Assembly: GCA_043772905.1 (NCBI GenBank)
Contig: JAYVFS010000243.1
Location: 12,716 to 76,715 of the forward strand
Direction of reading: 5' to 3'
Length of the DNA: 64,000 nt
From: JAAFJT01 sp043772905
GTDB taxonomy: Bacteria; Bacteroidota; Bacteroidia; Chitinophagales; Saprospiraceae
Shown here piece by piece: positions 34,183 to 43,373 of this stretch (positions are counted from its first letter, which is position 1; every line of letters starts with the position of its first letter). Under the pieces are notes generated by a model. The model was given only the letters and a program-made list of their open reading frames with translations. It made no database searches and was not told the DNA's origin. The position numbers were made by a program, and so were the translations under genes.

Positions 34183-36075
34183 ATGACCATTATAAAAAAT
34201 TTCTTTAACCAACTGCAACGCCCCATCGCAGTAGGGGCAAAATACCTCGCCGAAGTTGACGGTTTGCGTTTTTTAGCCATTTTCCTCGTCGTCATACAGC
34301 ACCTAAGCGAGCGCATCGTGCGCCATTCTCCTATTGAATTTTCGATACCTATAAAAAGTGATCCATTTGCCTTTCTCGTTAGTCGGGGAACGGTGGGTGT
34401 ATTTTTATTTTTTGCAATCAGTGGTTTCGTTTTGGCTTTGCCATTCAGCAAAAATACCCCCCTCAGTAAAGACACCGTAAAAACATTTTATTTACGCCGT
34501 TTAACCCGCATAGAACCCCCTTTTGTGATATGGATGACCGTTTTTGCAGCCGTTTTAGTGTTTAAAAACAGCTATTCCATCGCTGAAATGTTGCCTCATT
34601 GGTTGACTTCCATCACCTACACGCATTGGTTTTTCTTTGGAGAATACTCTGTTATCAATCCTGTGGCATGGTCATTGGAGATAGAGATACAGTTTTACTT
34701 ACTCGCACCATTTTTAGCCACCGCTTACTTCTCTTTCCAAAACAAAGTAAGGCGACGTATCGGTATGGTCGCATTGATAGTCATATATATTTTGATTGAA
34801 GGTTATTTTGGTTGGCTACATTTTCCAATGAAAGCGACCCTTTTAGGACGTTTACCCAATTTCCTCGTCGGTTTTTTAATTGCCGATTTCTATATAAACG
34901 ATTGGAAAAACGCCCCCTCAGTATCGAAGTCTGTGAAATGGGATGTCATTGCGGCTGTTGCCCTTTTGACAATGTGTTATACCTGGACAGAAGAAATAGC
35001 TAAAACATTGATATTCAATCTGGCATTGGCATTGTTGTTTGTTTCAGCTTTCAAAAGCCGCTTTTTTTCAGCTTTTTTATCCATTAGAAACATAGCGGCA
35101 ACAGGTGGCATGTGCTATACAATCTACCTCGTTCATCTGCCTTTACTTGAAGCATGGTCAAATTTAACGGCAAAATGGACTTTGACAAATATGTATGCTG
35201 TCACGCTGTTAGGACAATCAATTATCATTTTACCCATTGTCTGGCTCATTTCGGCATTGTTTTATATTCTAACGGAAAAACCATTTATGAAGCATGATTG
35301 GTTTAAGACAATTAATCTAAAAACTTTGTTTTCAATGACTTATAAAAAAATGGTAAAACTGACAACGTTCTTTTCACTTATCTTTTTGACGACCAACTTA
35401 GTCGCTCAACCAGAAATTGAATTAGACTCGACGACAGCTAAAACTTTGCGTTTGAGACCCCTCAGTGTTTTGACCAATTTAGCACTTCAAAGCTCTGCTC
35501 AAATCAAAGCCAATACCATTGATGAGGCACGGCTGTCTTTAGCTTACCAAGTTCAGAAAAAAAGTTGGGCGGACCTCATTGGTCTTTCGGTGAATACGAT
35601 TTACGGCAATGGCAGTGTGTTAGATGCCAGTGGCAACGGAACGACAACAAGTTATCTTTTGAGTGACCGCAAAAATTTTAATACAAACATCAGTTTAGGG
35701 ATGCGTATTTCAGCAGCTGACTTCTTGACCCGGGGAACAAAAGCGGATATGCAAAAAGTACAAATTGACAGAGTTCGGGCTGAAAAAGAAATTATTGAAG
35801 ACCAAATACGCGAAACAGTCTTGACACTTTATGTGCAACTTGAATTATCGCTTAAAAAAATTAAAATGCGTGCAGAAGGCGTTGAAAATCAACGTATTAG
35901 TTTTGTCGTTGCTGAAAAATATTTTAAAGAAGGCAACTATTCACCAAGCGAATACTCAACACTTTTGTCGAGAATCGCCAGTGCAGAAGACCAATACGAG
36001 GATGCGAAAGCAGAAACTAAAAAACTGCAACTCCTACTAAGAAACCTTGTGAAAGCGCCTATTTTTGAAAAATAA
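34183..36075 (+). CDS. Acyltransferase-3 fused to a TolC-like domain
   Basis: One 630-residue frame with two unlike parts. Residues 1 to about 375 are an integral-membrane acyltransferase of the OafA/WecH type, opening with KYLAEVDGLRFLAIFLVVIQHL and carrying about ten membrane segments; these enzymes O-acylate surface glycans. Residues 390-409 (MVKLTTFFSLIFLTTNLVAQ) look like a complete secretion signal. Residues about 420-630 are mostly helical and resemble one half of a TolC-type outer-membrane efflux protein. ATGs at 35335 and 35350 could start the second part on its own. Three copies of the repeated word occur: 34459 and 35458 (Pro-Leu-Ser) and 34914 (Pro-Ser-Val). The Wzc-like gene follows after 103 bases. 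Confidence 0.8.
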   Translation: MTIIKNFFNQLQRPIAVGAKYLAEVDGLRFLAIFLVVIQHLSERIVRHSPIEFSIPIKSDPFAFLVSRGTVGVFLFFAISGFVLALPFSKNTPLSKDTVKTFYLRRLTRIEPPFVIWMTVFAAVLVFKNSYSIAEMLPHWLTSITYTHWFFFGEYSVINPVAWSLEIEIQFYLLAPFLATAYFSFQNKVRRRIGMVALIVIYILIEGYFGWLHFPMKATLLGRLPNFLVGFLIADFYINDWKNAPSVSKSVKWDVIAAVALLTMCYTWTEEIAKTLIFNLALALLFVSAFKSRFFSAFLSIRNIAATGGMCYTIYLVHLPLLEAWSNLTAKWTLTNMYAVTLLGQSIIILPIVWLISALFYILTEKPFMKHDWFKTINLKTLFSMTYKKMVKLTTFFSLIFLTTNLVAQPEIELDSTTAKTLRLRPLSVLTNLALQSSAQIKANTIDEARLSLAYQVQKKSWADLIGLSVNTIYGNGSVLDASGNGTTTSYLLSDRKNFNTNISLGMRISAADFLTRGTKADMQKVQIDRVRAEKEIIEDQIRETVLTLYVQLELSLKKIKMRAEGVENQRISFVVAEKYFKEGNYSPSEYSTLLSRIASAEDQYEDAKAETKKLQLLLRNLVKAPIFEK

Positions 36076-36178
36076 GCCTTAAATCAATCGTTCTAAGGAA
36101 ATGATGAATGATAAATTTGCAAATTCATCATTTCCTAACCGACTGTTGATATTTTTTTGGGAAAAGAAGAGACGATAA

Positions 36179-38392
36179 ATGAATCTAATTACATTACTCC
36201 GACTAATACTTAGAAACCGTTTTTTACTCATACTTTCAGCTGGTTTAGCAGGAGGTGTGACTTTTCACATGACCAAAAACTTACCCAAAGAATACGAATC
36301 AGATTCTCTTTTAAACACAGGTTTGGTTTCTGGTTACAATATCGAATCGTCGAATGGTGGACGTATTGACTACGGCTACACCAACAACGAAATGGAAAAT
36401 ATTTTGGGCATTGCAAAAAGTCGAGAGACGCAATTAAAAGTAGGTGCATACCTGTTGGCGCAATGTTTAATGCAGAAAGCCCCCTCAGTAGAATTCATCG
36501 GGGAGGCTGCTTTCAACGAATTGAAAAAAGAAATACCCGAAGGCATTCGCGCCCAAGTTGTTGATTATCAATCTTTTGAAGCGACTAAAGAAAAAATAGA
36601 GTCATGGCGTGATACGGATACACCCAATGTCATCAAAACGATATTGGAAGGTGGACACTCGTTGTTTGGTGTTGACCATATTGAAAAATTAATCATTAAA
36701 AGAGATGGTAACTCCGACCAAATAAAGGTCGCTTATACAACAACTGACCCCTCCATTTGCCGCAATACGATTGAGGTTCTGATTAAAGTTTTCACAGATA
36801 AGTACCGCATGACAAAAGAAAATCAGTCCGGCGACGTTTTGAGTTTCTTTGAAAAAACGACCAATGAATCCGCTGCATCCCTCAGTGGCAAGGAAGACAA
36901 TATGCTCAGTTTTATGGTGGACAACAAAATCATCAACTATTATGAGCAAACCCGCTTCATTGCTTCTAAAAAAGAAGAGTTAGATGAATTGTATTTCAAA
37001 GAAATGATGCACCTCGCAGCAGCAGATTCAGCTCGTCGCAACCTAGAAGCACAGTTGGGCAATCGGGCAAGCCTACCAAAAATCAATGAAAACATCGCGC
37101 GGCAACGGCAATCACTTACTTCAATATCTTCGCGTTTGGCTAACCTTGAGATTGGCTCGCTTGACGACAGTACCAAACAAATAGATACTAAAACAGTCAG
37201 ACTCCTTCAAAATCAAGCAGAAAAGCTCAAAGCCGATTTGCGCCGCAGTGCCGAATCTATTTTTGGTGTCGAACGCACACCCGAAGGTGTTGAGGTTAAA
37301 AACATCCTTGCACAGTGGCTCAATCAATGGATTGATGTTGAGCAAGGCTTGGCACGCATGACCGTTTTTAGAGAAAGAAAAGCTGAATTTGACCGTATTT
37401 ATAGCAAATTTGCTCCTTGGGGTTCAAAAATCAAACGTTTAGAGCGTGAAATTGATGTGGCAGAAAAAGCCTACCTCGAAAACTTGCACAGTACCAACGT
37501 CGTACGTATGCACAAGCTGAATACGATGATGTCTGGCAAAGTGCGTATCGTTGACCCACCGCATTATTCTGACAAGCCCAATCCCTCTAAACGCTCGACG
37601 CTCCTTATTTTGTCTGTTGTCGTCGGTCTCGTTTTGCCATTGGCTTTGTTGATTGCCCTCGAAATGCTCGATGCGACCTTGCGAACACCTGAAAATGCAG
37701 GGGCGATAACGGGTATGCAGATGTTCACAGCCCTCCCAAAACTACCTAAAAACTGGGCAAAACACCCTATTATTAGGTTTGATATGGTCGTTGCAAGGGG
37801 CATTGAACAACTTTTACAACACTTGAAAATTGATTTACAATTGCATACCCGTACTGTCCTCGCACGCATTGCTATTTTGAGTACCAATGACGGAGATGGG
37901 AAAACCTCTGTTGGTAAACAGGCTGTTGCAATGTTGCGCACTTATGGTCACAGGGTGTTATACATTCGCCCAGATGATAATCCACATGAAGACGAACAAA
38001 GCCACGAAGACAATAAGTTTTATAAAGTTGATTTTTCACTCATAGACAAGGAAGATGAAGCCGATTTACTTGAAGGAGAAGACATTGTTTGGCATCACTA
38101 CAACTATATCATCACGGAAATACCGTCACTCATTGACGGCAATTATCCTGCAAGGTTGTTTAGCCAAATAGATGTGGCATTGCTGGTTTGTCGTGCTAAT
38201 CGTTCATGGTTGCCAGCCGATAAACGAGCAATTGAGACCATCAATAAGTTCCTAAAACGCCCTTGCCGCCTTGTTTTGAATGCGGTGCGTATTGATTTAC
38301 TCGAAGACAGTATTGGCGAAATTCCACGTCAACGTAGCCCGATTCGACGTAAACTCAAACGGCTTATGAAGCGAAACTGGTCAGGAAGCTAA
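36179..38392 (+). CDS. Wzc/GumC-like polysaccharide copolymerase with a degenerate kinase domain
   Basis: A 737-residue inner-membrane protein that sets chain length and links polymerisation to export. It has an N-terminal membrane helix (about 13-30), a long periplasmic coiled-coil region (about 190-460), and a second helix (about 475-497) after a Pro-rich stretch (VDPPHYSDKPNPSKRS). The C-terminal cytoplasmic domain resembles the BY-kinase fold. Its Walker A is STNDGDGKT, with Asp in place of the usual Pro. The Walker A' and B motifs are not clear, and there is no C-terminal Tyr cluster. It may bind nucleotide without kinase activity. No Wza-type export lipoprotein is encoded in the window. 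The word at 36481 encodes Pro-Ser-Val. Confidence 0.82.
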   Translation: MNLITLLRLILRNRFLLILSAGLAGGVTFHMTKNLPKEYESDSLLNTGLVSGYNIESSNGGRIDYGYTNNEMENILGIAKSRETQLKVGAYLLAQCLMQKAPSVEFIGEAAFNELKKEIPEGIRAQVVDYQSFEATKEKIESWRDTDTPNVIKTILEGGHSLFGVDHIEKLIIKRDGNSDQIKVAYTTTDPSICRNTIEVLIKVFTDKYRMTKENQSGDVLSFFEKTTNESAASLSGKEDNMLSFMVDNKIINYYEQTRFIASKKEELDELYFKEMMHLAAADSARRNLEAQLGNRASLPKINENIARQRQSLTSISSRLANLEIGSLDDSTKQIDTKTVRLLQNQAEKLKADLRRSAESIFGVERTPEGVEVKNILAQWLNQWIDVEQGLARMTVFRERKAEFDRIYSKFAPWGSKIKRLEREIDVAEKAYLENLHSTNVVRMHKLNTMMSGKVRIVDPPHYSDKPNPSKRSTLLILSVVVGLVLPLALLIALEMLDATLRTPENAGAITGMQMFTALPKLPKNWAKHPIIRFDMVVARGIEQLLQHLKIDLQLHTRTVLARIAILSTNDGDGKTSVGKQAVAMLRTYGHRVLYIRPDDNPHEDEQSHEDNKFYKVDFSLIDKEDEADLLEGEDIVWHHYNYIITEIPSLIDGNYPARLFSQIDVALLVCRANRSWLPADKRAIETINKFLKRPCRLVLNAVRIDLLEDSIGEIPRQRSPIRRKLKRLMKRNWSGS

Positions 38393-38457
38393 AGATTTCC
38401 AAAGAATAACAATTAATTATAGTTAACAAATATTTAAATATCAAAAACTTTAACAAA

Positions 38458-39246
38458 ATGACTTTATCAGTAGAACTAATGGACAATAGTTTGTCTTATG
38501 CCGAAAACAATTTCCTAAACGACTCTGCTCGCCATTTGCAAGTGGACAAAGACTTCATCCGTCAACACTTCAATTTAGATGGAAAACGAGTCCTTGACTT
38601 CGGTTCAGGTATGGGCGGTATGAGTCTTTGGTATGCCAAAAACTGGAAATGTTCGGTCAAAGGGGTTGACATTGATGGTTTTCATGTCAACGTAGCAAAT
38701 CACCTCAAACAAAAGCATGGTGTCACCAATGTCACATTCGAAAAACGCGACATTACGACCGACAAACTACCCCCTCAGTATGAAGGCTCTTTTGACGCTA
38801 TTTTTATGAATGATGTCGCTGAGCACATTCCTTTTCCTATTTTAGAAAACATTTTTGCAGAATTCCATCGCCTTTTAAGCCCAAAAGGACGCATTTTCGT
38901 CAGCTATCCGCCTTGGCAAAGTCCTTATGCGTCGCACGTTGTCCGTGTCACAGGGCTGCCGTGGTGTCAGTTTTTACCGCAAAAAATGTTGTTGAAATGG
39001 ATTGAAAAAAAGAATGAAAAAATAAGCGGTGAGCATGAAAGTGACTTAATCGAAGCCTATAACGGCTTAAATCGCTTGACACACAGCAATTTTTCACCCA
39101 TTTTGGAAAGAACAGGTTTTAAAATCAACACCCGTTTGAGCCACAGTTTGCTCAAAAGACTGCCAATACTGAGGGGTCTCAATACACGTATTTTTCCTTT
39201 AAGTTTTTTGATTTCTAAAGAAATTCTCATCCTTGAAAAAATATGA
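38458..39246 (+). CDS. SAM-dependent methyltransferase in the polysaccharide region
   Basis: A 262-residue class I methyltransferase. Motif I is VLDFGSGMGGMSLWYAK, the acidic residue after strand 2 is in VKGVDIDGFHV, and motif II is FDAIFMNDVAEHIPF. It overlaps the next glycosyltransferase by 4 bases (ATGA), so the pair is translationally coupled and the methyltransferase probably acts on a sugar or glycan end. Specificity is unknown. Copies of the repeated word: 38771 (Pro-Gln-Tyr) and 39168 (Leu-Arg-Gly). Confidence 0.87.
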   Translation: MTLSVELMDNSLSYAENNFLNDSARHLQVDKDFIRQHFNLDGKRVLDFGSGMGGMSLWYAKNWKCSVKGVDIDGFHVNVANHLKQKHGVTNVTFEKRDITTDKLPPQYEGSFDAIFMNDVAEHIPFPILENIFAEFHRLLSPKGRIFVSYPPWQSPYASHVVRVTGLPWCQFLPQKMLLKWIEKKNEKISGEHESDLIEAYNGLNRLTHSNFSPILERTGFKINTRLSHSLLKRLPILRGLNTRIFPLSFLISKEILILEKI

Positions 39247-40418
39247 TAGAACAAAAAAAAGACATTGTCTGCGTTGCTTTTCCTGCTTGGCGAGGCAATT
39301 ATTTGAAGTCAACGGTACAACTGATGACCGAGCTCGCGCTGCTCGGTCATCGTATCTTGTATGTAAATTACGCCTTTACTTGGAAGGATTTTATCCTAAG
39401 TTGGTTTGGTAAAGGCTATATATCGTGGAAACGTTTGTCGGGCGTAAAACCCCGATTGAGTGTAATGCCCCTTGAAAATGGGGCAGAAATCCACCTTTTG
39501 ACTTTACCCCCCATCCTCCCGATTAATTTTTTGAAAAACCCTAAAGTTTACGATGCAGTTAATCGTATAAATGTTTTTTTCATAAAAAGAACCATTCTAA
39601 AAGCCATGAAAACCACCGGTATGACATCACCGACGGTCGTTAATGCTTTCAATCCTTGCTTCGGAAATTCGTTGGCAGGCAAATTAAATAGCTCAAAACT
39701 TATTTATTATTGCTACGACGATATTGGATCCGCAAGGTGGGCAAGTCGGCATGGCAAGCGATTGGAAGATGAATTTTTGAAAAAAGTAGATACGGTCATT
39801 GTCACTTCACAGGGTTTATTAGAAAAAAAATCCAAGGAGAATCCAAATTGTTTTTTAATTAAAAATGGCGTTAACTACGCCCTTTTCAGTCAAAAACCAC
39901 ATGTTCTGCCTGTTGTTGAACTCGAAGTAAGCAAAAAAATCATCGGTTATCTCGGGTCTGTTGACGAAAGGATGAACTACGATTTGCTCGAAAAACTCAT
40001 TGCTATAACCCCTCAGTATAACTATGTTTTTGTCGGGCGAGTGACTCAATCGGCTTACGAAAAACGGTTGTCTGTCTTTCCAAATGTGAATATTGTCGGC
40101 TCACAGCCGCCTGCGACGTTACCCGCATGGGTGCAAAAATTCGATGTCTGTTTGATTCCTTTTGTCAAAAATGAGTTGACAAAAGGCATTTATCCATTAA
40201 AAATCAATGAATATTTAGCAGCTGGAAAACCTGTTGTAGCAACTCGTTTTGCAGATTTAAGCGATTTTGAATCCGTCGTTCACATTGCCGATGATGATAA
40301 TGCCTTTTTGCAATTAGCTCAAGGAGACTATTCAAACACCGATTCAGCACGGCTCAAACATTTCGCTTCGCAAAACTCATGGACTGCTCGCAGTAAAGAG
40401 TTTTCAAAATTGCTATAA
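39243..40418 (+). CDS. GT-B glycosyltransferase (TuaH-like)
   Basis: A 391-residue GT-B protein starting with DIVCVAFPAWRGNYLKST, with a donor domain containing KIIGYLGSVDERMNYDLLEKL and YPLKINEYLAAGKPVVAT, the pattern of the teichuronic-acid TuaH-like and related GT4 enzymes. It is coupled to the methyltransferase gene by a 4-base overlap. It is the last clear polysaccharide gene in the region. Donor and acceptor are unknown. The word at 40009-40017 encodes Pro-Gln-Tyr at the end of a donor-domain helix. Confidence 0.85.
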   Translation: MIEQKKDIVCVAFPAWRGNYLKSTVQLMTELALLGHRILYVNYAFTWKDFILSWFGKGYISWKRLSGVKPRLSVMPLENGAEIHLLTLPPILPINFLKNPKVYDAVNRINVFFIKRTILKAMKTTGMTSPTVVNAFNPCFGNSLAGKLNSSKLIYYCYDDIGSARWASRHGKRLEDEFLKKVDTVIVTSQGLLEKKSKENPNCFLIKNGVNYALFSQKPHVLPVVELEVSKKIIGYLGSVDERMNYDLLEKLIAITPQYNYVFVGRVTQSAYEKRLSVFPNVNIVGSQPPATLPAWVQKFDVCLIPFVKNELTKGIYPLKINEYLAAGKPVVATRFADLSDFESVVHIADDDNAFLQLAQGDYSNTDSARLKHFASQNSWTARSKEFSKLL

Positions 40419-40643
40419 ATAAAGAGCCAAATGAGTTAGAAATTAAAGACCACACCCAAAATATTGTTAATCTCAAAATACTTTTCTCCCTAAACAGCCC
40501 TTGTTTAGCTCACCATATTTTCCAAAAAAAATGCAACTTTGCCGAATATAACCTTAGATTTATCGGTAATTTCCCAATCCACTGAACTTCTGACCCTATT
40601 TTTTATCTTATTCTATTATCTAATCGAAACGTAACGAAAAATT

Positions 40644-41357
40644 ATGAATGATTTATGGTCAAAATTTAAAGGCGTTTTTATTCAACCAGATCCAAACGCT
40701 GCGGTCAATCAACCTGTAAAAACAGCACAAAAAGCACCGCCAACAACTTCAAAGGACGATGTTAAAGCGACAGCTGCGCCTTCAAACAATCGGGATACCC
40801 CCTCAGTAAAACCGACCTTTTCGGCTCCTGTGGGCGATGGAACCGTCAACGAAAAATTTATGCAAGCCTTGTTTGGAGCGATGGAAGCTGCGAACTTAGA
40901 CGGATTAGATTATTTTGAGTTCAAACAATCACTTCAAAATTTGGCAAATATGCCGATGGACGAAGCGACTCGTTATAAATCGGCTTTCGCCATGGCTTCG
41001 ACGATGGGCGCAACGCCGAACAAATTGGTAAATTCAGCTTTGCATTATCTCGAAATTTTAAAAACCGAGAACACGAAATTTTTACAAGCAGCTGAAAATC
41101 AACGTGTTGCACAAGTAGGTAATAAACAAGGACAAGTCGAAAACCTTGAAGCGGTGATGCAACAAAAAGCAGAACAGATTAAAAAACTGACCGATGAAAT
41201 CGCACAACATCGTCAAGATGTAACAAAATTGAAAGAAGACATTGCACAATCAACGGTCAAAGTGGAACAAACACAAAAAGATTTTGGCGCAACCTATCAG
41301 TCACTTGTAGGACAGATTGAACAGGACGTTACAAATATGAAAAATTATTTAACATAA
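40644..41357 (+). CDS. Coiled-coil protein of unknown function
   Basis: A 237-residue soluble protein. Residues 1-70 are low-complexity and rich in Pro, Ala, Thr and Lys. Residues 75-150 form a helical domain (FMQALFGAMEAANLDGLDYFEFKQSLQ). Residues 150-225 are a long coiled coil with heptads. It has no signal peptide or membrane segment. I do not recognise a named family. It leads a run of small envelope-type genes (41390, 41739, 42087, 42686). The word at 40799-40807 encodes Pro-Ser-Val in the disordered part. Confidence 0.78.
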   Translation: MNDLWSKFKGVFIQPDPNAAVNQPVKTAQKAPPTTSKDDVKATAAPSNNRDTPSVKPTFSAPVGDGTVNEKFMQALFGAMEAANLDGLDYFEFKQSLQNLANMPMDEATRYKSAFAMASTMGATPNKLVNSALHYLEILKTENTKFLQAAENQRVAQVGNKQGQVENLEAVMQQKAEQIKKLTDEIAQHRQDVTKLKEDIAQSTVKVEQTQKDFGATYQSLVGQIEQDVTNMKNYLT

Positions 41358-41389
41358 AAATATTAATCAAATTTTTAAATTATAAAACA

Positions 41390-41602
41390 ATGATAAAGGA
41401 CTTTTTAGATAATATTATTCAAGTATTACGAGGTAAAAACGGAAATATTTTTCTCATCGTTGGCGCTGTTATTTTAGTACTTTTTGTCCTCCGCATCTTA
41501 GGACCGCTTTTATGGTTACTCATTGTCGGCGGTTTAGTCTATTTCGTTTTTAAATATTTAGAAAATAAAAATAAGGTTGGTCAAGGAAATGATGAATTAT
41601 AA
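41390..41602 (+). CDS. Small membrane protein, 70 residues
   Basis: Two hydrophobic stretches (about residues 20-35 and 38-53) after a short amphipathic start, and a polar charged tail (YLENKNKVGQGNDEL). It lies 32 bases after the coiled-coil gene and a hairpin follows at 41671, so the two genes form a short unit. No family is recognised. Confidence 0.7.
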   Translation: MIKDFLDNIIQVLRGKNGNIFLIVGAVILVLFVLRILGPLLWLLIVGGLVYFVFKYLENKNKVGQGNDEL

Positions 41603-41670
41603 TTGATGAATGATGAATTTGCAAAATTCAGTTTGACAATTTAGTATTTCCTTATTCAGACACATTCACG

Positions 41671-41705
41671 CCATTCCGCAAGTTTGAAAGTTGCGGAATG
41701 GTTTT
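41671..41705 (+). terminator. Terminator after the 70-residue membrane protein
   Basis: CCATTCCGCAA and TTGCGGAATGG form an 11-bp perfect stem with a 9-base loop, followed by a short T run. Confidence 0.65.
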
Positions 41706-41738
41706 ATGATTTAAATTTTCATCTAAAAACACATAAAA

Positions 41739-42074
41739 ATGATACGTTTCCTATCCATTCTTCTTGTTTTTTCTACAACATTGTTTGTTAGTTGCGGCGA
41801 TGGTAACGAAAATGACGACAAAGTGGAAACAAAAGACATTTCGCACAATGGCTCAATTGAAAGCCAATTGACAACCGAACACCTGCCCGACAACCGCGAT
41901 GTATTGGTGACAACGCATAAAGTTTGGAACAACGGTGTCGTAGTCAGTGAAGTACGCCACGCTGATACGATTCCGGCTCTCGGCACTGCCAATATCCAAG
42001 CTGCCGATGCACAAGGCAATGCAACGACGGCGACGGGTCAAAAAGATTATGAATTTTATATCACAGTTAAATAA
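41739..42074 (+). CDS. Small lipoprotein of unknown function, 111 residues
   Basis: The signal sequence MIRFLSILLVFSTTLFVSC ends in a lipobox with Cys19, followed by an acidic stretch (GDGNENDDKVETKD) and a short beta-rich domain. It lies 12 bases before the next lipoprotein gene, so they are probably cotranscribed. No family is recognised. Confidence 0.72.
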   Translation: MIRFLSILLVFSTTLFVSCGDGNENDDKVETKDISHNGSIESQLTTEHLPDNRDVLVTTHKVWNNGVVVSEVRHADTIPALGTANIQAADAQGNATTATGQKDYEFYITVK

Positions 42075-42086
42075 ATCTAAGGCACC

Positions 42087-42452
42087 ATGAAAAAATCGAA
42101 ATTAGTCAGTCTCGTCCTCATCACAGCCGCCTTAGCTTCATGTAACAAAACAGAAAGCCCGCAAGGTGCGAGCGGTGATTGGGATGCCAAAACAGACAAA
42201 AAAGTCTATATGCGTTCCGACACAACTGCACATTATACACGCACACATCACCACGGCATAGGCACTGCCTTATTGTGGTATTATGCTTTCCGACCTTATG
42301 GTTCGTCAGGCTACGGAGGTGGCTACAACCGCACAGGTTTTTACTCGCGAGGCTTGAGCAAAAGCTCAAATGTAGGGTCAAATGCCGTAAAATCAACGAT
42401 TTCAAGAGGTGGTTTCGGAGGTCGTGCATTTAGTCGGTCATCTTCTACATAA
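42087..42452 (+). CDS. Small Gly/Ser/Arg-rich lipoprotein, 121 residues
   Basis: The lipoprotein signal ITAALASC (Cys19) is followed by a short polar region, one hydrophobic stretch near GTALLWYYAF and a C-terminal part rich in Gly, Ser, Arg and Tyr (YGSSGYGGGYNRTGF). It resembles small envelope proteins annotated as hypothetical in many Bacteroidota. No function can be given. Confidence 0.72.
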   Translation: MKKSKLVSLVLITAALASCNKTESPQGASGDWDAKTDKKVYMRSDTTAHYTRTHHHGIGTALLWYYAFRPYGSSGYGGGYNRTGFYSRGLSKSSNVGSNAVKSTISRGGFGGRAFSRSSST

Positions 42453-42635
42453 GGTAGCAACGAAATCAAGTCGGCGTGACCGACGGACAGGTTTGGAAAA
42501 TGAGTTAAATAGGATAAAAAACAGACTTTGTCGTTGGTCATTAAGTCCTTCGTTATTTCACAATTCCTTAAGTCACAATTATTAAAAGAAAAAATTATTC
42601 TTTTTATTTAAAGACAGTAGTTTAATCAAAAAGTC

Positions 42636-42643
42636 TAATTTTG
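42636..42643 (+). promoter_or_regulatory. -7 promoter element upstream of the 153-residue protein gene
   Basis: TAATTTTG matches TA-N2-TTTG, 43 bases before the ATG at 42686. The preceding gap (42453-42635) shows nothing else. Confidence 0.55.
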
Positions 42644-42685
42644 TAAAAAATATCTCATCATATCACTACAAAATCACCGATCACA

Positions 42686-43147
42686 ATGATTAGAAGTCTG
42701 TTAAAATTAGCCTTTATTGCCATTATTTGTATAGTTGTGTACAACCGATTTTTCGGTTCAGATACTGAACAGGAACAATCGAAACGCATATTCAAGGGCG
42801 TTGGCAGTGTATTCACAGAAGTACGTTCTTTGGCGAGTTCCGAAAAAGATAAATTCGATGCAGGCAAGTACGATGTGGCGTTAAGTAAAATGCAAAATGT
42901 CATAGAACGCTTGAAAAATCATGCAGATGACAAAAATGACAGTCAACTCAATCGTCAAATTGCCGACCTTGAACGTCGTAAAGCAAAACTACAACATGAA
43001 GTAGATGCTGCACCACCTACGGATACAGGTTACCAAAAGACTGCCGATAAGGTCAAAAAGTATGGTGATATGGCTAAACAAATGGAAAGCCTGACCAATG
43101 ATATTCAAAAACTTGTGAACCAAGTTGCGCCTGAACATGAGCAATAG
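42686..43147 (+). CDS. Membrane-anchored coiled-coil protein of unknown function
   Basis: A 153-residue protein with one N-terminal membrane helix (about residues 6-22) followed by a mostly helical, charged, presumably periplasmic part with coiled-coil heptads (KMQNVIERLKNHADDKND and onward). No known family is recognised. With its neighbours it forms a set of small envelope proteins. A 33-bp hairpin starts one base after the stop. Confidence 0.72.
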   Translation: MIRSLLKLAFIAIICIVVYNRFFGSDTEQEQSKRIFKGVGSVFTEVRSLASSEKDKFDAGKYDVALSKMQNVIERLKNHADDKNDSQLNRQIADLERRKAKLQHEVDAAPPTDTGYQKTADKVKKYGDMAKQMESLTNDIQKLVNQVAPEHEQ

Positions 43148-43221
43148 TTATTAGGGATTGGTTATTGGGGATTGGTTATTCGGAAACCAATAACCAATCC
43201 CTAATAACCAATCCCTAATAA
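43148..43221 (+). repeat. 33-bp near-perfect hairpin built from a 14-base tandem unit
   Basis: Arms 43148-43180 and 43189-43221 pair with one mismatch around the loop CGGAAACC. Each arm is a tandem repeat of GGTTATT and GGGATT words. It directly follows a stop codon. A hairpin with a related loop (TTATTCGGAA) follows polA at 59545. Confidence 0.75.
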
Positions 43222-43235
43222 CCAATAACCAGCAT

Positions 43236-43274
43236 AAAAAATCCTTCTTGAAACTGTTTCGGGAAGGATTTTTT
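43236..43274 (+). terminator. Intrinsic terminator
   Basis: AAAAAATCCTTC and GAAGGATTTTTT form a 12-bp stem ending in a T tract, just downstream of the long hairpin at 43148. Confidence 0.85.
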
Positions 43275-43373
43275 GATTTTTGTCAAATTTTACATAAAAA
43301 TACTGAGGGGGGTGTTAACTTTCCGAAAATTTTGTTAGAAATCAATTTATTAAAATAATATAAACAACTAAGT

